64,000 bases of DNA from Sphingobacterium multivorum (GCF_039511225.1 NZ_CP154261.1:1488001-1552000), one strand, 5' to 3'. Numbered from the stretch's first letter, positions 1 through 9,433 are shown. The notes: generated from the letters alone by a model not told the origin. Numbers and translations are program-made.

Positions 1-1
1 G

Positions 2-127
2 AGTAAGACGGATGCCCGTGGGATTACAGAGTATTATAAATACGACGGCATGCAGCGTCTGCAAGCGATCCTGGACCACCTCAACAATGTAAACAGATCC
101 TTTGATTACCATTATCGTTCCAATTAA
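2..127 (+). CDS. C-terminal end of an upstream RHS-associated protein (partial)
   Basis: An open frame enters from the left edge and stops at TAA 125-127. Its last 41 residues include EYYKYDGMQRLQAILD followed by a terminal FDYHYRSN. Single YD-type motifs like this (YxYDGxxRL) close the large cell-surface or RHS-associated proteins that often precede DUF6443 RHS genes in Bacteroidota. The next gene begins 12 bases later, so the two are probably cotranscribed. Only the tail is visible, so the full product cannot be named. Confidence 0.6.
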   Translation, partial: SKTDARGITEYYKYDGMQRLQAILDHLNNVNRSFDYHYRSN

Positions 128-139
128 GCCCAGTCAATT

Positions 140-3100
140 ATGAAAAATAACTTTTTAATACTACTATCATTACTCGGGGCAGGGGCGGTACAAGGGCAGA
201 CCCTCGTGGACAACCTTACCCTGAGTTCCTATAGCAATCAGACGAATATTCAGGCCCTAAAGAGCATCACCCTTACCAATGGCTTTTATATCCCTGCCCC
301 GGCGGCAGGGAAGACCATTACGATCAGCATCGCAGGGTTTCAGAATATTGTGAGCATGCCCACGGCCGATCAGAACTATATCCTGACGCGGACTTTCCGG
401 AGTCCTGGGGTTACGCTGGCTACGCTAAATGCTCAACGTACGATCGGTGATGAGAATCAGAGCATCCAGTACTTTGACGGGCTGGGCAGGCCGAGCCAGA
501 GCGTCCAGCTAATGGCCAGTCCAACCTATAAAGACATTGTACAGCATATTGAGTATGATGGATTTGGAAGGGAGAGCGTCAAATATCTTCCCCACGTGAA
601 GAATGTATCAGGAGACGGTAGCTTTAAGACGACGGCGAAGTCTGACCAACAGGCTTACTATGCTACATCCAATACCTGGGATGGTGCTGTGACAAAGACC
701 GCGAGTCCCTATGCAGTTACTGTTTTTGAGAACAGCCCGCTGAACCGTGTGCAGCAGCAGGGCGCCCCGGGTGTACCCTGGCAACCGGCAGCCAACCGCG
801 ATAATGTAACTGCGGGCACCAACGCGGGCCGTACGGTGGTGACCGATTATGGTACCAACGGTACCAATGATGTGCGGTTGTGGACCATCAACAGTACGGA
901 TAATGGTGCCACAGCAGGGTATTATACTGCCGGGAAACTCTATAAGACGGTGATCAAGGATGAGAACTGGGTGTCGGCAAATGGCAAGGGCGGTACCGTG
1001 GAGGAATATAAGGATTTCGAGGGGCGTGTTGTACTCAAGCGGGTGTGGGAAACGGACAGCAAGAAACTGGAAACGCAGTATGTGTACGACGACTTTGGAG
1101 ACCTGCGGTATGTGATCCCACCGGGATTCCCTTCCACGACTACTACATTGACAGAGGCCACCAGCGGTGATTTCCATGAGCTGGTGTATGCCTACCGGTA
1201 TGATGGAAAGCGGAGACTGATCGAGAAGAAGATTCCCGGAAGGGGCTGGGATCACCTTGTTTATAACAAAAATGACCAGCTGCTGCAGGAACAGGATGCC
1301 GAGCTGCGGCAGACCAATAAATGGCGTGTGACCAAATATGATGCTTTTGGACGTGTGGTGGTGACGGGTATCCATCAGGGCAGCAATCCGAGGCAGGTAG
1401 AGCAGGATTACATCAACAACGAAACCGCGCTCTGGGAGACCCGCTTAGCGGGCCAGGCCAGCTACAGCAATGTGTCTTATCCCCGTGAGAACTTTACGGC
1501 GCGTACGGTGAACTATTACGATGACTACAGCTTTGAAAATGCGGGGCAGCTTCCATCAAAGAATATCACGGTGAGCACAAAGACCAAATCGCTGCTGACG
1601 GGTGTGCTTGTTTATAAAGAAGACGGTACGGCACCCCTGCTGACAGTGAATTATTACGATGATTATGGACGTGTGATCCAGTCTGCTTCCAAGAACCACC
1701 TTGGTGGAACGGACTATGTGACCAACGAATACAATTTTCCAGGACAGGTAGTCAAGAGCACCAGAGTTCATACGCCTTCCACCGGAGCGGTGGTGACTAT
1801 TATCACGACCAATGAATATGACCATGTGGGCAGGCTGGTACAGACCAAGAAGAAAGTCAACGGGCAGGATGAGGTGATCCAGAGCAGGCTCGCCTACAAT
1901 GAGATCGGTCAACTGAAGACCAAGTCGCTGCACAGTGAGAACGGTGGCAGCAACTTTATGACGAGTATTGGTTATGCCTACAACGAACGGGGTTGGCAGA
2001 CTAAGGCAAGCTCGGCGCAGTTCACCTCCCAGCTGAACTATAATGTCAATGGTACCACGGTGCTTTCTAATGCCCAGTACAATGGCAATATCGCGCAGCA
2101 GCTGTGGGGTTACGCCGCTACCACGAACAGCACATTCACCTATGTTTACGATGCGCTGAACCGGTTGAAGAGCGGAGTGAGTACCGGAACGGTGATGAGT
2201 GAGGCACTGACCTACGATGATATGGGCAATATCAGAACCCTTATCCGTGATAATGGTACGGCGATTTCCTACAACTATAACAATACCAATAAGAGTAATA
2301 GGCTGGCCAGTCTATCGGGTGGGGTAACAGGCTCATTCACGTATGACCTTAACGGGAATGCGACGAAGGACCGTACGGGGATGACCCTGAGCTACAATTA
2401 CCTCAACCTACCCAAAACAGTGACGGGCACAGGTAAGAGCATTGCCTACACCTATGATGCGTCGGGTGCTAAGCTCAACCGCAAGTCTACTGTTGGCGGT
2501 ATTACTACTGAGCAGGACTATATCGGTGGGATTGAATACAGCAAAGCTAGTGGAGCTACTCCATTGATCGAACGTATCGCTACAGAGGATGGCTTTCTAT
2601 TGAACAGTTCAGGAAACTATAGTTACTATTACAATCTGACGGATCATCTGGGCAATGTGCGGGTGGTACTCAAGAAAGATGGTACGACTACAGCACCGGT
2701 TGCCACAGTGATGCAGAAGCAGGATTACTATCCATTCGGTAAGACGAAATCGATTGCAACGAGTATCAATAATAAGTATCTTTATAATGGCAAGGAGATG
2801 CAGACGGACCTAAATGGCGGGACGCATACCTTGGGAGGTTCTTATGTACTGGAAGGACAGCTCGATTACGGGGCGAGGTTCTATGATGCTGAGATAGGGC
2901 GTTGGAATGTTGTAGATCCAATGGCTGAACAGATGAGGCGGCATTCGCCTTATAACTATGCTTTTGATAATCCTATCAGATTTATAGATCCGGATGGAAG
3001 AGCTCCGCAGTGTGCAGGGTGCCCACCAAGAAATCAAAAATTACCATTTTCAGCATCAACTTTGAATGCGACCTCGAAAGGTCTTGATAAAATAATTAAT

Positions 3101-3607
3101 TCCTTTAATTTTGAACCTAGTTTAAAAGGCTCCGTATATTCTTTTAAAGGGGGAGTACAAGCTGGTCCTCTCAAAGCTAAAGTTGGAGGAAGTGTTTTAG
3201 AAGGTAGCGTGTCAACGAATAAAGAGAAAACGACTGCAACGGGTAAATTCGCTAATCTAGAAGGGACAATTGGTTTCGCTTCAATAAAAGCTGAGGGTAA
3301 CGTTTCAGCGGCAGAAGGGAATCTTTCTGTAAAACATAAGAATCTAAAAGTTGGTTTTGAAGGTGAAACAATAAAAAGAGAGGGTAAGGCTACTCTAGGG
3401 AAAGAAGGATTTCAAATGAATTATGACAACTCAACAAAATTGGGAGTGGATATAAATATAAGTGCAGTGACCTTACAAACAAGTGTAAATCTAGGAGAGC
3501 TTACTGAAGGAGTAAGTGAAGTAATTCAAAATGGTGCCAAGTTAATAACAGAGTATTTTGATTCAAAATTAAATTTAAATGAAAGCTTATTTCCAAAACT
3601 CAAGTAA
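140..3607 (+). CDS. RHS repeat protein with DUF6443-like head and variable C-terminal tip
   Basis: A secreted 1155-aa RHS/YD-repeat protein with an N-terminal signal peptide (about residues 1-19). A DUF6443-like head follows at about 75-180 (contains [14 protein letters not shown]), then many YD repeats ([28 protein letters not shown]) that in this family build a hollow shell. The RHS core ends near residue 955 with [14 protein letters not shown] and [11 protein letters not shown]. The remaining ~200 residues are a different, glycine- and lysine-rich beta-repeat tip. The DNA becomes clearly more AT-rich there, as expected when RHS tips are exchanged. The tip is probably the effector, but I do not recognise its fold. 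A small membrane ORF overlaps the 3' end. Confidence 0.9.
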   Translation: MKNNFLILLSLLGAGAVQGQTLVDNLTLSSYSNQTNIQALKSITLTNGFYIPAPAAGKTITISIAGFQNIVSMPTADQNYILTRTFRSPGVTLATLNAQRTIGDENQSIQYFDGLGRPSQSVQLMASPTYKDIVQHIEYDGFGRESVKYLPHVKNVSGDGSFKTTAKSDQQAYYATSNTWDGAVTKTASPYAVTVFENSPLNRVQQQGAPGVPWQPAANRDNVTAGTNAGRTVVTDYGTNGTNDVRLWTINSTDNGATAGYYTAGKLYKTVIKDENWVSANGKGGTVEEYKDFEGRVVLKRVWETDSKKLETQYVYDDFGDLRYVIPPGFPSTTTTLTEATSGDFHELVYAYRYDGKRRLIEKKIPGRGWDHLVYNKNDQLLQEQDAELRQTNKWRVTKYDAFGRVVVTGIHQGSNPRQVEQDYINNETALWETRLAGQASYSNVSYPRENFTARTVNYYDDYSFENAGQLPSKNITVSTKTKSLLTGVLVYKEDGTAPLLTVNYYDDYGRVIQSASKNHLGGTDYVTNEYNFPGQVVKSTRVHTPSTGAVVTIITTNEYDHVGRLVQTKKKVNGQDEVIQSRLAYNEIGQLKTKSLHSENGGSNFMTSIGYAYNERGWQTKASSAQFTSQLNYNVNGTTVLSNAQYNGNIAQQLWGYAATTNSTFTYVYDALNRLKSGVSTGTVMSEALTYDDMGNIRTLIRDNGTAISYNYNNTNKSNRLASLSGGVTGSFTYDLNGNATKDRTGMTLSYNYLNLPKTVTGTGKSIAYTYDASGAKLNRKSTVGGITTEQDYIGGIEYSKASGATPLIERIATEDGFLLNSSGNYSYYYNLTDHLGNVRVVLKKDGTTTAPVATVMQKQDYYPFGKTKSIATSINNKYLYNGKEMQTDLNGGTHTLGGSYVLEGQLDYGARFYDAEIGRWNVVDPMAEQMRRHSPYNYAFDNPIRFIDPDGRAPQCAGCPPRNQKLPFSASTLNATSKGLDKIINSFNFEPSLKGSVYSFKGGVQAGPLKAKVGGSVLEGSVSTNKEKTTATGKFANLEGTIGFASIKAEGNVSAAEGNLSVKHKNLKVGFEGETIKREGKATLGKEGFQMNYDNSTKLGVDINISAVTLQTSVNLGELTEGVSEVIQNGAKLITEYFDSKLNLNESLFPKLK

Positions 3608-3854
3608 AACTAATATTAAATTTTCGATTCTTTTTTGGCAATTATTTTTCGGTCTGTTGCCTTTTACGTTAATCGTTTCAATAGTAGCGTATACTGGGCA
3701 AAAGCCTGCGGAGCTTAATGGAGAAAATTTTCAAGGCATTTCTGGAGCCTTAATTTCCTTGATTACCCATCCAATAGTTGTTTTCGTCGGAAGCATAATT
3801 CTATGGACAATTTTATTTCTAGGGCGAAGCCTCCTGAAGTTAATTTTTAAATAG
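3579..3854 (+). CDS. Small two-helix membrane protein overlapping the RHS tip; candidate immunity protein
   Basis: A 91-aa ORF starting inside the last 29 bases of the RHS gene in another frame, which implies translational coupling. It has two hydrophobic segments, about residues 17-41 ([19 protein letters not shown]) and 62-88 ([20 protein letters not shown]). A small gene directly after a variable RHS tip is the normal place for the cognate immunity protein, and a membrane location would suit a tip that acts on the inner membrane. That role is inferred from position; I do not recognise the family. The terminator at 3919-3963 closes the unit. Confidence 0.55.
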   Translation: MKAYFQNSSKTNIKFSILFWQLFFGLLPFTLIVSIVAYTGQKPAELNGENFQGISGALISLITHPIVVFVGSIILWTILFLGRSLLKLIFK

Positions 3855-3918
3855 ATCTATTATTTTGGGTGTTGATTCATTTAAAAAAATACGTTCATTT
3901 TTTACTATCTGATAGAAC

Positions 3919-3963
3919 AAAAACTAACAAGCCCAATCCCTAAAGTTGGGTTTGTTAGTTTTT
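3919..3963 (+). terminator. Rho-independent terminator after the RHS unit
   Basis: An 18-bp inverted repeat (AAAAACTAACAAGCCCAA at 3919 and its complement ending at 3963) around a 9-base loop, with the second arm ending in a T run. The arms start with A and end with T, so it could work in both directions. Between here and 4146 there is only a 42-codon ORF (3977-4105) that I cannot support as a gene. Confidence 0.85.
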
Positions 3964-4146
3964 AATTATTTTTATCATGGGTACATCCTTTTCCAGTAGA
4001 TTTGTTGCTGGAAATGTATTGGTTGAAGATAGCTTTAGACCAAATTTAAGCAATCGCAACTATTTTGATTATGAGATCGTGAATAGCAGTTCCTTTACTC
4101 CCTAATAATATTTCAAATGAGCGAAATCCCTTTTTTATTAGAGTAG

Positions 4147-4434
4147 ATACTGTTGGAGGAATGGATAAAGGGAATTGCAAACCAAAAGTTACTCATATTG
4201 GATGACTTCGGACTAAAATCTATAGATGCCGACACTCGGCTTGCACTGCTAGATATATTGGAGGACAGGTATGGAAATAGCTCTGTTGTCATAACTTCTC
4301 AGCTACCGATTGAAGCATGGTACAACTTTATTGATGAGCCAACACTTGCGGACGCGATAATGGACAAATTGACAGCTTCCGCACACAGACTCTCGCTACA
4401 GGGCAAGTCTTTGAGAAAGAAAAAAAATCATTAA
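4147..4434 (+). pseudogene. IstB-like ATPase remnant (IS21 family helper), 5' truncated
   Basis: The frame encodes the C-terminal third of an IstB-type ATPase: the Walker B-like strand LLILDDFG, then VITSQLPIEAWYNFI, an ADAIMDKL helix, and the typical end AHRLSLQGKSLRKK. The Walker A region is missing, a stop lies just upstream at 4144, and no ATG precedes the match (the first possible start is a TTG). In intact IS21 elements this protein loads the IstA transposase on target DNA. No istA is present, so this is a relic. The 4435-4565 stretch after it holds two near-copies of a TGGTGTACTTT motif, perhaps the old IS21 end. Confidence 0.75.
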
Positions 4435-4598
4435 GTTTGAAAAGTTAATACAATCAAGTTGTAAAATAGCACGGGTTATTGGTCACTAAATCTGGTGTAC
4501 TTTCGTCCGGAATTTTTGGTGTACTTTTGTCGGAATATTCACCAGTTGGTATTATACGTGTATAGCTTTACAGTTTTGGTTAAAAACGTAAAGGAAAC

Positions 4599-4922
4599 AT
4601 GAAAGAACAAGTTTTGTCTCGATTTGAATTCGAAGAAGAATTTAAAGAGAAATTAGTAGAGCTGGTGCTTTATAAAAATGTGTCAGCAGAACAAACTGCA
4701 AGAAAGTATGGACTACCCAATACGACGATCTTAATCAATTGGATTAACAATTATAAACGCAAATTAGAAAAGGGAGCCGTAACTTTAGTACCTATGGAAA
4801 AGCCAGGAACAAAAGACGTTACCGCTTTAAAAAAACGGATCAAGGATCTGGAGAAAGCTTTAGAAAAAGCCAATGTGCTAATTTACGGTCTTAACTTTAT
4901 GATTGACCATGCTGAAAAGTAG
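4599..4922 (+). pseudogene. IS3 orfA (helix-turn-helix subunit) with premature stop
   Basis: 107 residues with an N-terminal HTH typical of IS3 OrfA (residues 13-50, SAEQTARKYGLPNTTILINW) and a C-terminal leucine-zipper-like coiled coil (about 68-100). After AEK the frame meets TAG at 4920-4922. The same frame then continues as NKIAIRKKRGTKQ to a TAA at 4962-4964, which looks like the proper basic end of OrfA. One base change, for example GAG to TAG, would explain this. The stop also lies before the place where the -1 frameshift to orfB should occur. Confidence 0.7.
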
Positions 4923-4984
4923 AATAAAATTGCAATCCGAAAAAAGCGTGGTACCAAACAATAAAGCTAATCAAAGAAAAGCAT

Positions 4985-5878
4985 GTGACAAGGATGGGGG
5001 TCGGTCCACTTTGTAAATTGTTTGGTAAAAGCCGACAAGCTTATTACGATCATATATGGCATCTTCACGACCATACTGATCAGGAAAATCTGGCTGTAGA
5101 CATGGTTCGCCTTGTTCGCCGTGAACTACCTGGGTTAGGTGGTCACAAGCTTTATAAATGTCTATATACTCCTTTCCGAAGTAATGGAATAAATATTGGT
5201 AGAGACAAGTTATACAAGGTACTCAAGAAACATAGATTATTGATAGACAGGAAAAAGAAGCGTGCACCAGGAACTACGAATTCTAATCATTCCTATCTGA
5301 AATATCCCAACCTAATCAAAGAGTTAGCACCTACGCGTAGTAATGAATTATGGGTTTCAGATATTACATATATTTCAGTGGGCTATGATTTCAATTATCT
5401 TTCTCTCATAACTGATGCATACTCTAGAAAAATTATGGGCTATTGCCTTCATCCCCAGCTGACTGCTCAAGGGGCAATTAAAGCTCTGCAAATGGCACTG
5501 AAGGAAAAACCGGCTCCCAATACTCTGATTCATCATTCGTACCGAGGTGTGCAGTACTGTTCCTTCGACTATATAGTAAGGTTGAAAAAAGCGGGTGTAA
5601 AAATCAGCATGACAGAAAACGGAGAGGCCTATGAAAACCCTATTGCAGAAAGAATTAATGGCATATTAAAAACAGAATTTAAACTCAAAAGGGTATTTTC
5701 TTCAAGAAGTGAAGCCTTGCTGGAAGTGACTAAAAGTATAGAATCATATAATCATTTGCGTCCGCATATGAGTTGTGATTTTCTAACACCTGCGGTAGCA
5801 CATGTAACAGATGTACCATTAATCAAGCGTTGGAAAAACTGTAGGAAAAAATACAAAAGTTTACAAAAAAACAATTAA
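4985..5878 (+). CDS. IS3 orfB transposase with altered catalytic residue
   Basis: A 297-aa rve-type integrase-core transposase. It has an N-terminal HTH_21-like part (VRRELPGLGGHKLYK), the first catalytic Asp in LWVSDITYIS (about residue 125), and the final Glu in NPIAERINGILK (about 224). The second Asp, normally in HHSDRGVQY, is Tyr here: the sequence reads IHHSYRGVQY with codon TAC at about 5540. DDE transposases need all three acids, so the protein is expected to be inactive. The GTG start at 4985 is only nominal, because OrfB is normally made as a frameshift fusion with OrfA. Confidence 0.85.
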   Translation: MTRMGVGPLCKLFGKSRQAYYDHIWHLHDHTDQENLAVDMVRLVRRELPGLGGHKLYKCLYTPFRSNGINIGRDKLYKVLKKHRLLIDRKKKRAPGTTNSNHSYLKYPNLIKELAPTRSNELWVSDITYISVGYDFNYLSLITDAYSRKIMGYCLHPQLTAQGAIKALQMALKEKPAPNTLIHHSYRGVQYCSFDYIVRLKKAGVKISMTENGEAYENPIAERINGILKTEFKLKRVFSSRSEALLEVTKSIESYNHLRPHMSCDFLTPAVAHVTDVPLIKRWKNCRKKYKSLQKNN

Positions 5879-5915
5879 ATTCATAATATCAATTCACCTA
5901 CCAAAACTGTAAAGT

Positions 5916-6389
5916 AAGAACCGTATTAGACCTAGTGTAAAGCTATTTCAGGACAAGACACAAGGAAAACCGGAAGTATTGCATTACGATAGTGATAAGC
6001 AAAGACAGATTAAGAAAAGGTATGATGCTACATATGGTATTGAAACCATGTCGGGTTATTATAGAGATGAATATCCTTATGCTTCCAAATTTGAAGGAGG
6101 GAAAGGTGCCCTCGTTGCCTTAGTGCCATGGTTTGAGAATAATAAACAAGGACAGGACTTGAAAAAGTTATATAAAAATATGAATAGTGGTGACGCATTC
6201 TTGGTTCTGCCGATTCCAATTGATAGGGAACCAGAGCCTGTACCTCAACCTAGTCCTGTTCCTGTGTTTCCTATTGTCCCGGCATTAAAAGGAGCACCAC
6301 GTGTTCCAACAGGTATATTGGCGCCTGTGTTTAATCGGATAATGCAATTTTATGGTACCGATCTCGTTACCACCAACTTACAATATTAA
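5916..6389 (+). pseudogene. NucA/NucB-like DNase toxin domain, 5' truncated by the IS element
   Basis: The frame opens right at the IS end (a stop lies at 5910-5912) without a good start; the first possible one is TTG 5979. It reads KLFQDKTQGKPEVLHYDSDK and then the NucA/NucB-like core SGYYRDEYPYASKFEGG with QGQDLKKLY following. In this nuclease family the DEYP-AS motif carries catalytic and metal-binding residues. A proline-rich segment (EPEPVPQPSPVPVF) and a short tail end it. The layout fits the C-terminal toxin of an RHS or similar polymorphic toxin cut off from its carrier. Internal translation from the TTG is possible but untested. Confidence 0.7.
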
Positions 6390-6422
6390 TAATGGTCTAC
6401 AGCAAGATAATGAGGGTTAGTT

Positions 6423-6935
6423 ATGTTATTTTTATTGATACTCTTTAATGTTCATTTTGGAATGGAAAAGAAAAATATTATACAATTAGATTTTTATACA
6501 TCATATAATCAGTTTTACTTGGCGGATTCTGAACATGTCGATTCCGATAAGGAACTTTGGTCTTCGACGACAATGAATGAAAGGTTGAGTATGGACAAGG
6601 GTCTAATTGCTGTGTCTACGCAAAGTTATGGGCCGATAAAAGGAGAGCTGGACATTTTGGAAAAAAAAGGCAAAGATGAAGACTTTAGCGTATATGATCA
6701 TGTTGTGGAAGGAAAGCTAGATCTTCCAACAGGTGTTTTGCAGGTTCAGGATTGTCCAAATTCAGCTGTCGAAGAAGAGGTTATAGTTAAGCCTGGTTTG
6801 TATAGTGTTCGAGTATACTCGAAAGGACTGGATACAGTGGTTGGAGATGAGGGCGACGACTATTATCGTATTGTTATTTGGCCAGCTGAGGATACTGATA
6901 TGAGGGTAAAAGTGCTAAAACAATATAATCCTTAG
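6423..6935 (+). CDS. ComJ/Nin-like nuclease inhibitor, probable immunity protein for the NucA/NucB domain
   Basis: A 170-aa protein placed 33 bases after the DNase fragment. From residue ~17 it resembles the ComJ (DNA-entry nuclease inhibitor, Nin) family: LDFYTSYNQFYLADSE near the N-terminus, a GLIAVSTQSYG strand, a PTGVLQVQD segment and a C-terminal YYRIVIWPAE strand. In Bacillus the Nin protein blocks NucA, so a neighbouring DNase plus Nin-like pair is a natural toxin-immunity couple. The first residues (MLFLLILFNVHFG) may not belong to the protein; the second Met (residue 14) gives a better alignment with cytosolic inhibitors. Confidence 0.65.
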   Translation: MLFLLILFNVHFGMEKKNIIQLDFYTSYNQFYLADSEHVDSDKELWSSTTMNERLSMDKGLIAVSTQSYGPIKGELDILEKKGKDEDFSVYDHVVEGKLDLPTGVLQVQDCPNSAVEEEVIVKPGLYSVRVYSKGLDTVVGDEGDDYYRIVIWPAEDTDMRVKVLKQYNP

Positions 6936-6945
6936 CTATATCAGC

Positions 6946-6992
6946 CTGCGCAATAAAAAAGCATCTGTTTTACAGGTGCTTTTTTATTGCGC
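6946..6992. terminator. Bidirectional rho-independent terminator
   Basis: A nearly perfect palindrome (GCGCAATAAAAAAGCA..., complement ending at 6992) with A and T runs on both arms. It lies between the converging ComJ-like gene (+) and XRE gene (-), so it probably ends both transcripts. Confidence 0.85.
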
Positions 6993-7002
6993 ATAGGCTT
7001 TT

Positions 7003-7290
7003 CTAGCCCTTGTAGTCTCTTATAAGTGCATCAAGCACAAGAAATACCTGTTTCTGGTCGCTTTCGGGCATCACGGATATCTCCATGATCCTGCCGAGCG
7101 TAGCTGAATCCAGCAGCGTATCGGTCTTTTCTGAAAGATAGTCCAGCGACACATCAAGTACATCTGCCAGTTTAGAGGCCACTTCCACAGAGGGGATAAC
7201 CTCGTCCCTTTCATACCGGCCGGTGATATCGCCGGAAGTTCCCACTTTCTTGCCCAGATCGTCCTGCGAGAGCTTCTTAGCCTTTTTCAA
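7003..7290 (-). CDS. XRE-family helix-turn-helix regulator
   Basis: A small DNA-binding protein. Residues 7-62 form an HTH_3 domain (KLSQDDLGKKVGTS, then ITGRYERDEVIPSVEVASKLADVL) followed by the usual LDYLSEK end and a ~30-residue helical tail. The listed start is a TTG. The frame runs on upstream as IGITLGQRLITLKK, which looks like the true first HTH helix, so translation may begin at a non-ATG codon near 7326. It sits beside the relic cassette at 7.4-9.1 kb. Its target is unknown. Confidence 0.75.
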   Translation of the reverse strand: MKKAKKLSQDDLGKKVGTSGDITGRYERDEVIPSVEVASKLADVLDVSLDYLSEKTDTLLDSATLGRIMEISVMPESDQKQVFLVLDALIRDYKG

Positions 7291-7381
7291 TGTTATCAGT
7301 CTTTGTCCAAGAGTAATACCTATCAGTCGTTAAAATGCCATATCCTCGGCGTTACTACAAAAATAAATCTGATTTTTTACC

Positions 7382-7668
7382 TCAAAAGGGCCTGATTCTC
7401 ATCAGACCCTTTCTCTTAGCGTTTATTTGTACAGTAATTTTTATGTTTCCTATCGTTTCCTCTTTTTTGTTTCGTCATCCAATGTTTTTAAAGACTATTG
7501 GACTTTCACTGTACGACGCCAATTTTTATGTTGAACCTTTCTTTCGAAAGGCAGCTTGTAGCCGTTTTGTATTATAAGAACAACGGCTATTTGAAAATAG
7601 TTTTATTGGAATAAATTTTTTTGATAAATTGTATTGGCTTATTTATACTGTATGAAGATCTTGCCTTC
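7382..7668 (+). repeat. ~285-bp dispersed repeat, copy 1 of 3
   Basis: It begins with a hairpin (AAAGGGCCTGAT, short loop, ATCAGACCCTTT) and continues through a long conserved block containing CACTGTACGACGCCAATTTT and CTTTCGAAAGG. Copies 2 and 3 are at 35161-35443 and 46859-47103. The sequence just before it (AAATCTGATTTTTTAC) resembles the end of the hairpin that follows the NTF2 genes, so a copy of that gene may once have stood here. Short ORFs inside are not conserved between copies and I do not call them. Confidence 0.75.
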
Positions 7669-7683
7669 CTTTTTCATTTCAAT

Positions 7684-8958
7684 TTATTTCTCCCATTCGT
7701 TTCTGTCTGGATACATCTTGAGATCTTTGAATTCGTCAAAATCATTAAATAATTTAATACCTTTTAACAAACGAGTTCCATCTCGATCGGATTGCTTGAA
7801 TGCTATTAATGCAAAGCGTTGATCGATCTTTTTACTTTGTATTTCAAATAGAATCTGAGATGAATAATCGTTTATGCAAAAAGCTGATACTGTGGCTCCT
7901 TTTAAAATAGTGTTCGTAGAATGGCTCCGTAAATAATCGACTATAGATCCTGATGAATCGATTTCTCTATACAGCATATCTTCGAAAGCTAATTTTTTCT
8001 CAATTGATATTGCTTCCCAAGGATATTCTACAAAGGCTGTTGTAGGATTTTCGATAATAAAATCTTCAATTATTTTAGTGTCAACTCCCGCTAGGTGGAT
8101 TCTTTTAGGTTCTTCTGGCAATTCCTCACTATCTTCTATCATTATACCTCCTGTGGGAAATAAAAACAGTCCATTTTCGAGTTGAATACTTAATCTTAAG
8201 GCCAGCCATTCTTTTAAATTCTGACCATTTGTATTCAGAAATTCCTGGGTGTGCTGCTGAATCTGTGCGAAATATGTTTGATTGGGGTTAAAGTATCCAT
8301 ATAGGCCTCCCATAGAAAAATCCCCAGCTTCTAGTTGTGCTGACCCTATGATTTTATCATATGAATAGATGATAGCCGTTGTATAATCCGCTGCTTTTTT
8401 AGAAATAGTATTTCCATCAAATCCGATAGCATAAAAATTTGATTGGAAGTCGACCAGTTGTATACTTTTCGGTAATACTGTCACTTCTTGATGGCCATTA
8501 TTATTTACCCAGATATCGTGTCCTCCAAATTGCCATTTTATTTCTCCGAGTTTTGTTATTCTTGTGATTTCGAGTTCACCATGAACGAGCAGATCATCTT
8601 CTAATCTCTGAACACTGAAATTCGTTATATGATCTACTTGTCCTGTCCATTTGAGCGTTAAGTCTGGTATATTTAAATAGTACAGTTTATTCCCCCAAAT
8701 ATAAAGCACACTTTCCTCGATTATAAAGGAGGATTCGCTCAATCCTGTGAAAACCCCTGTATCACAAAGAATGGCACTAGCCACTTCATCTTGACCATGA
8801 TTTACTAAAATGGCAATGTTAGATACGTTGCTATATCGATCACAAGAATCATCAACATATACCTGTTTGTAGCGTCTGAGATTATCGGCAGACTCAGCTG
8901 TATATTGGTGATCGGTATAGAATAATATTTTATAGTGTTGATGGTAAATTTCAATCAT
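7684..8958 (-). CDS. Hypothetical 424-aa protein with beta-propeller-like N-terminal half
   Basis: No family recognised. It has no signal peptide and no membrane segment. The first ~190 residues alternate short hydrophobic strands with WG/YY turns (SVLYIWGNKLYYLNI, EIKWQFGGHDIW, FYAIGFDGN), suggesting a beta-propeller or WD-like scaffold. The C-terminal half is more mixed (FVEYPWEAISIEKKLAFED). A 39-codon relic of its N-terminus occurs at 36264-36383, again next to the 285-bp repeat and upstream of an NTF2 module. So this gene is cargo of the same cassette family as the 30-50 kb array, now isolated on the other side of the PUL. Confidence 0.75.
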   Translation of the reverse strand: MIEIYHQHYKILFYTDHQYTAESADNLRRYKQVYVDDSCDRYSNVSNIAILVNHGQDEVASAILCDTGVFTGLSESSFIIEESVLYIWGNKLYYLNIPDLTLKWTGQVDHITNFSVQRLEDDLLVHGELEITRITKLGEIKWQFGGHDIWVNNNGHQEVTVLPKSIQLVDFQSNFYAIGFDGNTISKKAADYTTAIIYSYDKIIGSAQLEAGDFSMGGLYGYFNPNQTYFAQIQQHTQEFLNTNGQNLKEWLALRLSIQLENGLFLFPTGGIMIEDSEELPEEPKRIHLAGVDTKIIEDFIIENPTTAFVEYPWEAISIEKKLAFEDMLYREIDSSGSIVDYLRSHSTNTILKGATVSAFCINDYSSQILFEIQSKKIDQRFALIAFKQSDRDGTRLLKGIKLFNDFDEFKDLKMYPDRNEWEK

Positions 8959-9029
8959 TTGGACTTGTGGAAGCTTTTGCTATTAAAGATAGCAGTTAGA
9001 GTCTGATTATCGAAAATTCAGTGCTTTAT

Positions 9030-9170
9030 TCTAAACCCTTTCCTCCCCCCATTCCCGTCATTCACCGAGTTTTCCTGAACGTTAGTCTAAAGTCCATAGG
9101 TTTTGGATTGGATTTTTTTTGGAAAAGCTTCAGCCGTAAGGCATATTGTGCTATAGTTTGAAATTAAGCA
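9030..9170 (+). promoter_or_regulatory. Orphan, partly decayed copy of the NTF2 upstream module
   Basis: Bases ~9038-9093 match the conserved block found before all eight NTF2 genes (CATTCACCGAGTTTTCC-type core and GTTAGTCTAAAG). The match then breaks at the ATAGG arm of the palindrome and resumes weakly as ATATTGTGCTATAGTTTGA near 9150. No NTF2 gene follows; the PUL starts instead. I see no gene in 8959-9433; apart from this relic it holds the operator and promoter at 9255-9320. Confidence 0.65.
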
Positions 9171-9254
9171 GAAAGTAGATATTATCCTGTGCAAAAATTG
9201 AAGCGCTCAGGAAAGCTCTATCACAAATGAAGAAAGACATCGGCATCCAATTTT

Positions 9255-9320
9255 TGTACAAAAACGAACCATTTCTGAACAAATCAATACCATAGCAGTA
9301 ACCTGCCATAGCTATTTTTG
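9255..9320 (+). promoter_or_regulatory. Putative HTCS operator and -7 promoter element of the first PUL operon
   Basis: Two direct repeats, TGTACAAAAACGAACC (9255-9270) and TGAACAAATCAATACC (9276-9291), start 21 bp apart, two helical turns, which suits an AraC-type dimer. A Bacteroidota -7 element TATTTTTG (TAnnTTTG) follows at 9313-9320, 21 bp after the second repeat. The same arrangement occurs before susC at 22118-22182. That only these two operon heads share it, and that the regulator gene ends in an AraC domain, are the reasons for the call. Confidence 0.6.
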
Positions 9321-9433
9321 TAATGCATCCCAATAAATCAATTTGATTTGAACACACCAATAAATTATAAACTATAAGAAGGGGGCTGACAAAACGGAAA
9401 TCCAAAAACTAACAAGCAATAGACTTAAAAAAT

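Larger units (their letters stand above)
4566..5914 (+). mobile_element. IS3-family element, probably defective
   Basis: A 15-bp perfect terminal inverted repeat (CTTTACAGTTTTGGT at 4566-4580 and its complement at 5900-5914) encloses an orfA/orfB pair. A target duplication is not evident, so the outer bases may be off by a few. The element ends exactly where the open frame of the NucA/NucB-like fragment begins, so its insertion probably removed the 5' part of that gene. Both transposase parts carry damaging changes (see orfA and orfB). Confidence 0.8.

Noticed and set aside
608..3037. Four minus-strand ORFs within the RHS gene
   Set aside because: Antisense shadows of a long repetitive gene; composition follows the RHS codon pattern.
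3977..4105. 42-codon ORF between the RHS terminator and the IstB remnant
   Set aside because: Short, no family match, no context beyond decayed mobile DNA.
7335..7822. Short plus-strand ORFs inside and next to dispersed repeat copy 1
   Set aside because: They lie in the 285-bp repeat or over the 3' end of the minus-strand gene, and the frames are not kept in the other two repeat copies.
9151..9405. 84-codon minus-strand ORF before the PUL
   Set aside because: It covers the orphan NTF2 module, the paired operator repeats and the promoter, has no recognisable protein features and no partner genes.
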